A stretch of DNA of 64,000 nt from NCBI GenBank assembly GCA_025449115.1, contig JAHLKC010000025.1:293501-357500 (forward strand), read 5' to 3'. This DNA is from Chytridium lagenaria. Its lineage: Eukaryota; Chytridiomycota; Chytridiomycetes; Chytridiales; Chytridiaceae. Positions 57,988 to 64,000 of the stretch are shown in pieces. How positions within the stretch are numbered: position 1 is the first letter of the stretch; every line of letters starts with the position of its first letter. The notes beneath the pieces were generated by a model. It searched no databases. It was not told the origin of the DNA and saw only the letters and a program-made list of their open reading frames with translations. The translations under genes were made by a program, and so were the position numbers.

Positions 57988-59766
57988 TTAAAGTTCGGCT
58001 TGTCGGAACAAACCCATGCTTTTACAATGTCTAGCGTGTGTTGACGCGTTGAGCGGCTTTGTGAAAAGATCCGCGATCATGTTTTCTGACCAACAGTACC
58101 AGAGTTCAATTCGCTTTTCGTCGATTTGCTGGTTAATGTAGCGGTGTTTAACGTTGATGTGTTTAACACGGTGGTGATGAAGCGGGTTTTTCGCGATGTC
58201 TATGGTAGAATCGTTATCTTGATAAATCACGGACACACCGGGATGTGTCAGACGAGATTCTGTCATCAAGTTTTGATACCAAATCATTTCGCGTGTAGCT
58301 TCGTTTAAAGCGATAAGTTCAGCTTCACTCGAGGATTGAGCTACAACTGTTTGCTTTTTGGATTGCCAGGAGATGGCGGCTCCACCGAATAAAACAATGT
58401 AACCGGTACGAGATCTGAAGTCATCTTTGCAGGCATGACTTGCATCTGCATAACAGATAGGAACTTCAGTGAGACTTGTGATAACGTGTTCGCCGTTTTG
58501 CAATCGTGAGATTGTCTTTGTATGAGCTTTTGTGTAGAAAAGACCCATGTCATAAGTACCGATGAGATAGCGTAAAACTCGTATAACCGCAGCGAAGTCG
58601 TGTTCATTGGGTTTGGCCTGATATTGGCCGAGTTTGCTTATTACGAACGCAAGATCAGGTCGCGTTTTCTGTGCAAGATACGCGATACGTTGTAATAGTG
58701 ATCGATACTGTGTTTGGCCATCTGGTGTGAGTGGCTTAGCATCTGGATCATGTTTCCAGTTGACAGCCATAGGGGTTGGCTTAGCCGTAACACCGGTTTC
58801 CCATAAGCCGCATGATTCTAATAAATGCCGAGTGTAGAACTGTTGGCAAATAAAAGTACCGTTATCTTTACGAATGACTTGGATTTTGGTTATCCAGTCC
58901 ACCGCGCCTGAGGAACCAACTTTAAACTTTTCATCGGCGCGTGCAATGAATTGTTTGATAGCTGATTCGCGTTCAGCGAGTATAATGATGTCATCGACAT
59001 ATTGAATAGTATGGACTAAACAATCGAATTCCTCAAAATACTTCAGGAAATGGCAGACATCAGCACGATTGATAGTAAAACCGTTTTCTGAATACCATTG
59101 TTTAAGAGTATTGTACCACTCTCTTCCTGATTGGTGTAAACCGTAAAGAGCTTGAATAAGCTTGCAGACATAAGGAGTTCCGTCTTCTGTGAATCGCTCG
59201 AAACCATGAGGCATAATTAAGTAATTAAGCTCGTGTAAGGTTCCGTTGAGGTATGCACCTGTGATATCTATCTGATAGATAAACAGATTGAGCAAAACCC
59301 CAAGTGCTAAGAAGAAACGGATAGTCTTTGAGTTTGCTACTGGGGAGTAGACTTCGGTGTATTCCACGTTCGGAATTTGGCTAAAACCCCGAGCGACCCA
59401 TCGGGCTTTGAAACGGATCAAGTAGCCTTCTTGGTCGAACTTGTGATCAAAGACCCAACGACCATCGATAAGATGTGCGTTGTCGGGTAAGACCACTTCT
59501 TCCCATGTTCCTCTGTCTTTGAGCTCATTGTACTCTCGAAGCATTGCGGCATACCAGTATTTGGCTTCATCAGGCCGAGACATAGCTTCTTCCACGGTAA
59601 GTGGGAGAGGTTTGATAGCTGACATTGGAATCCGTTCAGGTGGAACGGAGCTTGGAGCTGGAGTCGGGAAGACTATGTGTGCCGCGGAGGATTGACGCAC
59701 TCTATGTGCTTCTTCATTCTCAAAAGTGATCTGGAGTATTTTGGACCATTCTGGCGCAGGCGCCAT
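57988..59766 (-). CDS. pol: copia reverse transcriptase / RNase H, intact frame
   Basis: A single minus-strand frame of 592 residues from 'MAPAPEWSKILQITFENEE' to 'HCKSMGLFRQAEL'. It is probably the distal half of a longer pol frame rather than a true start. It contains 'WVFDHKFDQEGYLIRFKARW', 'QIDITGAYLNG', 'ALYGLHQSGREWYNTLKQW' and the catalytic 'YVDD', then RNase H ('CYADASHACKDDF', 'SSSEAELIALNEATREMIWY') and 'VKHINVKHRYINQQID'. All reverse transcriptase and RNase H landmarks are present. It shows what copy 1 would read without its indels. Confidence 0.9.
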   Translation of the reverse strand: MAPAPEWSKILQITFENEEAHRVRQSSAAHIVFPTPAPSSVPPERIPMSAIKPLPLTVEEAMSRPDEAKYWYAAMLREYNELKDRGTWEEVVLPDNAHLIDGRWVFDHKFDQEGYLIRFKARWVARGFSQIPNVEYTEVYSPVANSKTIRFFLALGVLLNLFIYQIDITGAYLNGTLHELNYLIMPHGFERFTEDGTPYVCKLIQALYGLHQSGREWYNTLKQWYSENGFTINRADVCHFLKYFEEFDCLVHTIQYVDDIIILAERESAIKQFIARADEKFKVGSSGAVDWITKIQVIRKDNGTFICQQFYTRHLLESCGLWETGVTAKPTPMAVNWKHDPDAKPLTPDGQTQYRSLLQRIAYLAQKTRPDLAFVISKLGQYQAKPNEHDFAAVIRVLRYLIGTYDMGLFYTKAHTKTISRLQNGEHVITSLTEVPICYADASHACKDDFRSRTGYIVLFGGAAISWQSKKQTVVAQSSSEAELIALNEATREMIWYQNLMTESRLTHPGVSVIYQDNDSTIDIAKNPLHHHRVKHINVKHRYINQQIDEKRIELWYCWSENMIADLFTKPLNASTHARHCKSMGLFRQAEL

Positions 59767-61188
59767 AGATCGAGTCCGCGTGTATACTCCATCATTGCTT
59801 TCGGAATCAGATGACGGTTCTGGACTCTCTGGGGGTTCAATCCCTTCGTTGAGTTCATCATCATATGCTCCTCTGTCTGATGAGAGTCTGCATCTTCGTT
59901 ATTAACGGAAAGAGGACTGAAGGAAGGTCCCGCGATGCTGTCTGAACTTGGTTCAGGTGACGGTTGATGTTCGCTAGCTGACGGTATGATTAACGTAACT
60001 GGATCAAAGGTGATCGTGTATTCAGTTTCGTCGTCATCATCTACTTCCGTTAGTGGAATGGAAGTGTCTAGCATTGTATCCTCATCAGGTGATTCCCGAG
60101 ATGGTGTTCTTTCTCTTTCTGCGTCTGGTGCATGTAGAGATTTCAGAGGATACGTGAACAATGCTTGTTCGAGGGTTTTCTGGCTAGGTTGATAACCAAG
60201 AAACACGTCTTTATGAAAGTAGACGTGATAATAATTCTGGACGCGTCGGGTCCGGTAATTATAGACAGTTACAATTTTCATTGATTGTCCTTCATACCCC
60301 AGAAATAATCCTAACTCTGTTTTAGCATTTGTTCTTAACGCGCGGCGCTGTTCCTTAAACAAGTATATGCTAACAAGAGTGCCGAAGGCATGGATTTTTG
60401 ATAAATCTGGTTGACGATTGAGAAATCGTCGGTATGGAATATCCTTAATGGTTGAATGCCATAGGACGTTCTTCGTTAATGCACCATACTCTAGTGCATA
60501 CGAGTATAATACATAGGCAGCTTTGCCTGTGTAAGCATACATGAGGCGATGATTTTCAAACTTCTAATTGATCGTTCAGCTAACCCGTTAAATTCTTTCG
60601 AATAGGGTGGTGATGGAACAACAGATATAGGTGGAAGTTTGTTAGAGCAGAAATCACGAAGAGTATTCGTGAGGATTTCACCAGAATCGGTTCGGAGTTC
60701 AGCGACGTGTTCTCCTGATTCATTCTCTAATTGACAGATCATCGAAATTGTGAGCGGAGACGATTGCGACTTATCCTTCACAAAGCGGATGTTTATGAAG
60801 CGCGTGTATTCGTCAACGAAAGGTATCCAGTAATGTTCACGTTGTATGCTTTGACACGGTAGAGGTACTGTATCAGCGTGAAGTCGGAAAAGCTTCCGTG
60901 GTGCTGGATGCGTCGTCGCGTATATTGGACGCTGGACGGCTTTGTTTTGAGCACAGATTAAACAGTTTTCAATAATTGAGGAGTTTATGAAATCAAGTGT
61001 TTGTGCGTCAAAATGCAGTTTATTTAACTGTGCATCTACATGAGTCATCGTTCGAATGATAATTCGGGGATGAACGTGTCCCAAATCGTTTGTGCAGTAA
61101 AACGATCTCCTTTATGAACGCGTCTGTTCTTCTTTCTAGAAGTCCAGCTGTAGAAGTACGATTAGTGTGAGCGACTATAATCGGTTTG
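59767..61188 (-). pseudogene. pol: copia integrase region of copy 2, truncated and frameshifted
   Basis: Reading on the minus strand: 'GHVHPRIIIRTMTHVDAQLN' (61080), 'CLICAQNKAVQRPIY', 'LFRLHADTVPL', 'ELRTDSGEILTN', 'NGLAERSIRSLKIIA' and, after a one-base loss near 60508, 'FGTLVSIYLFKEQRRAL' and the acidic linker. Another one-base loss near 59868 separates it from the reverse transcriptase frame. The start is lost at 61188. Catalytic Asp, Asp and Glu positions are present but the protein is not readable as one chain. Confidence 0.85.
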
Positions 61189-61209
61189 GGCTAAGGTTAG
61201 GGTTAGGCT
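61189..61209 (+). repeat. telomere-like sequence at the copia breakpoint
   Basis: CTAAGGTTAGGGTTAGGCTA directly follows the last base of copia similarity. It contains TTAGGGTTAGG, about two units of the common fungal telomere repeat. It is short, so chance cannot be excluded, but the position exactly at a truncation is notable. Confidence 0.5.
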
Positions 61210-61582
61210 ACATGGGGGTGCCCGAGGGGTTATCAATTTTTTTGTGTCACTTGACTTAATATGAAATGTAGCCCTCGTTGCGCTGATTACAGAACTGCAA
61301 TAACCCTCAAGGAAATTGTCAAAATTGACAGACGTACAAGCCTCGGAAGTTACAAATTTTATTAAGTAATAATTAGTAGACTTGTCACAGGTCTACCGCA
61401 AGATCTAACGGATAGATCATACTCAAAATTTGCAGAGACGTAGCACCCACGTTGTGCAATAGAATGTATGATTCAGAATCATACCATGGAAGTAATGTTT
61501 ATTATATCATTGATGGTTTTAACGTCAAAATTCAAGTTTTTTAACGGTAACGCCTGAATATAACGTGAACGAACGGATAAAA

Positions 61583-62112
61583 TTTTGTGATACTCTCCAC
61601 AAACATAGATTCAAATACATTTAAGAATATGCATTCATCAAAATAAGGTCATACAAGTAATACATATTAAAGTAACTCGCTTCCCGAGTGGAACCGTACT
61701 TAGTGATTGGGATGATATACTTAGGAAGGTAAACTTTGTTGACACACAGTGCAAAAACTAACAGATAGAATCTTGTCATACTCTACAGACATATACATTG
61801 ATATCTAAAAATATATATAAATGCATTAAAGTATGGTGATACAAGTACTTATCATTAAGTGCTAACTCTCCCGAGTGTCAACGACTTGGTGATTGCAATT
61901 TTATACTTAAGAACGTAGACTTTGTCGATACACAGTGCGAACCTAAAAAAGACAGAATCTTGTCATACTCTACAGCCATACAGATTTGTATCAAAAAAAT
62001 ATATACATGTATAAAAGTATGGTGATACAAGTACTGGTTATTAAGTGCGAACCCTCCGGAGTGTCAACAGCTCAGTGATCGGGATATTTTTTCTTGAGAA
62101 CGTAAACTTTAT
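61583..62112. repeat. tandem repeat with a period of about 188 bp
   Basis: Three diverged units start TTTTGTGATACTCTCCACA (61583), TCTTGTCATACTCTACAGA (61771) and TCTTGTCATACTCTACAGC (61958). All share AAGTATGGTGATACAAGTA-like, CCGAGTG-like and GTAGACTTTGT-like words in the same order. A more degenerate unit may lie at about 61400-61582. Noncoding, satellite-like. Confidence 0.7.
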
Positions 62113-63386
62113 ACGGGCATTATGGTTGGAGGGTTATGCCATTTATCTATAGACTCAATGATTTTAACATATATAATATCATCTTCATGCATGAAACTAT
62201 CTTTCTCTACAAATGCTTTTATTGAGGTCTGTGAAGTTCTCTCTATGGCCCCCTCTGCTAAGCCCCGGCATACAGAGGTAGAGAACCACATAATAGGTGA
62301 CAAGACTAGCGTCTAGGAGGTACTCCTAGATCAAGAGTCAAGCCCTATTCTGCCTTTAGTGACAGCGGGGATTTGTGAACTCTTCTGGCCAATATCCGAA
62401 AAGTTCAGAGAAAACAATAACCAGAAACCACCAAAAGTGACCTGAGCCCACCAAAAAATAACAGGGTCTCAAGCTACACTCACCAAAAATACAACAAAAA
62501 CCCGATCTTTCTAACACCTGGGGGTCTTCACCTGCGGGAGTCTTGTTACTGAACCTGGGAGCAAGCCAAGAGGGTGCCAAGAGGCCGTTCTGAATGAGGT
62601 TGGGAGAGGATGCCAAAGTCTGTAGCAGCAAGGTACTTGGGATATAGCAGGGTAGCGAGTTCTGCAGTGTTTCCTGTTCAAACCGATGTTGCTGGCGACT
62701 TCCTTCAGGGTGGTAGAAAGAGAGAGATCTTGAGGTGCCTCACGAGATGACCAAGAGACAGAGGGATGGGGAGGTAATTTGGGGACAGCAGAGTTAAAAC
62801 GAGAGGTCTTTTTATTCTTCAGTCCAAAACTTCTGAGGACCTTCCACACAAAAACTGCCCCTTTTTATAGTCAATTTCCCTTCACAAAATTAAGTTACTA
62901 TATACAATATGTCTTTCATCCTCCCTCCTCAGCCCTTTATCAAAGTTCTTGTTCTTTTTCTAAGTTGCAGCTTCATCATTGGTTCCTCGCGAGGGATAAG
63001 GGTGACCAAGGTGACGCCGAGGGGAAGGGATGGGCTGGTGATATATTCTTTACCATGTAGGGGGAGGTCTGGTGGCAGTCTTGGGTCCCAGAAGAGGAAA
63101 GGCAGCATGGATGGACTATTCCATGACTACACCAATCCAACCTAAAATATCCTGTCTTCTTAGCACACCTGTTGTCCTTCCAGGTGGGCGCTATTCAATG
63201 GTCAATACTTAGACCCCTTGAATAACCTTGTATGCCTAAAATCCACCCATGGGATGATAGGCGCTTATCATTACCTTTTCCAGTAACTTGTGTGCTTCTT
63301 CCCTGGAGGGAAAAGTAAATTTAGCATGGTTTACTCCAGGATAGATGCCCTTCACGAAAAATCCACATGGCAGGTGCTTTTTTTAA
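62113..63386. other. noncoding region, no gene recognised
   Basis: About 1.3 kb with short open frames on both strands (for example minus 62511-62849) and no domain, signal peptide or consistent splice pattern. No RNA gene was recognised. The style of sequence resembles decayed retroelement DNA but nothing specific can be named. Confidence 0.4.
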
Positions 63387-64000
63387 TGTCAGGAACTTGT
63401 CGCGTCACGTCGCGCCAACATAAAACAGTGAGTTTTTGCATAAAATGAGGAAAATATGTGCTTTCCCTTCTTCACAGTTTATGAGGTCATCCTGTCATCA
63501 AAGAAGACCCAAAATTGGTATCAGGAAACTGTATCCTGTGTAGCATGTACTGGGACATGTGGCGGCTGAATTTGCCAAGTTAACGGCTTGGTTCAAAGCC
63601 CCAAAACCAGGTACTCTAAACCTCCGTGAGCTCTTTTTCATGACTTTCTGTGTTAAACTTGTCAGATTTATTTCTCAAAAATAAATAAATTTCATAATAG
63701 ACTATCAGTGATTTTGCACGGAGTTCATATTTCTAAAGCCTTGATGTTGGCACTTTGCTGTGGTCCCTATACTCTGGTGTAACTGATAGACGCGTTCTGA
63801 CACGTCAAGGAGATTCAGTTTCTTCTCCTCTTCATTCGCTGTCAAACAGTTTTCCTCTGAGTTGTTTGTTTACTCTTTTATGTTAATTTTAGTCTAAGTC
63901 TTTTGCCCTCTGGTTTATCCGCGCCTATATGCGGACGTGTCAAGTGAATAAAGCCTTATTCTCAACCTGTTTGGTTTGGTGTGATTATTGGTCTTTATTG
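63387..64000 (+). repeat. possible LTR or retroelement end, running out of the window
   Basis: It begins TGTCAGGAACTTGTCGCGTC, a style common for fungal gypsy-type LTR starts. It continues without coding potential to a polyadenylation-like GAATAAAGCC (about 63945) near the right edge. No second copy, primer site or target duplication is in the window, so this is only a suggestion. Confidence 0.25.

Larger units (their letters stand above)
57367..61188 (-). mobile_element. Ty1/copia element, copy 2, truncated at its 5' side
   Basis: Same family as 32019-38446, in reverse orientation. The 3' LTR is 57367-57955, then RNase H, reverse transcriptase and most of the integrase. Similarity stops abruptly at 61188, equivalent to position 34626 of copy 1, so the rest of pol, the protease, gag and the 5' LTR are missing. 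Next to the break is TTAGGG-like sequence. The left edge at 57366 cuts the Helitron helicase frame. The reverse transcriptase/RNase H frame is intact here, unlike in copy 1. Confidence 0.92.

Noticed and set aside
62511..62849. 112-residue minus-strand open frame near the right end
   Set aside because: No recognisable domain and overlapping open frames on the other strand; evidence too weak to call a gene.

Overview
This is nuclear DNA from a fungus. Genes are split by short GT-AG introns (many 41-120 nt, several with a CTAAC-type branch site). Secreted proteins carry N-terminal signal peptides and Thr/Ser/Pro-rich, GPI-anchor-like tails. The transposon mix (Ty1/copia, LINE, PIF/Harbinger, Helitron, pogo-like) is typical of fungi. 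TTAGGG-type sequence occurs once. Crinkler-like headers and a GH26-like enzyme hint at an early-diverging lineage (chytrid or mucoromycote grade), but I cannot place the species.

Layout. 1-24 kb is the gene-rich part. It holds the 3' end of an unrecognised gene, a secreted protein with two CFEM-like Cys modules, a large RA-PH-AGC kinase gene, an unrecognised secreted Cys protein, a repetitive hydrophilic LEA-like protein, a single-pass membrane protein and a GPI-anchored GH26-like glycoside hydrolase. It ends with two tandem paralogues that join a Crinkler-like ubiquitin-fold header to a proline-rich linker, a membrane helix and a WD40-like propeller. 24-32 kb is gene-poor, with a decayed pogo-like transposase and a decayed Helitron helicase end. 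32.0-38.4 kb is a complete but frame-broken copia element with two LTRs and a 5-bp target duplication. 40.0-41.6 kb is a cationic-amino-acid-type permease. 45.3-61.2 kb is a transposon nest: a tRNA-Ala(UGC); a LINE inserted exactly at the tRNA 5' end; a complete PIF/Harbinger element inside the LINE ORF1; a truncated Helitron helicase; and a 5'-truncated second copy of the copia family whose LTR interrupts the helicase. 61.2-64 kb has telomere-like sequence, a ~188-bp tandem repeat and no convincing gene.

Working together. Several host genes encode surface or secreted products (CFEM-like protein, GH26-like enzyme, membrane proteins), beside signalling (RA-PH-kinase), stress protection (LEA-like) and nutrient uptake (permease). 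The Harbinger element carries both of its standard genes, a DDE nuclease and a Myb/SANT-like partner, in convergent orientation.

Caution. Many otherwise convincing genes are broken by single-base frameshifts, often at homopolymer runs, and the two LTRs of one copia element differ largely by homopolymer indels. This looks at least partly like uncorrected long-read indel error, so 'frameshifted' here does not necessarily mean pseudogene.
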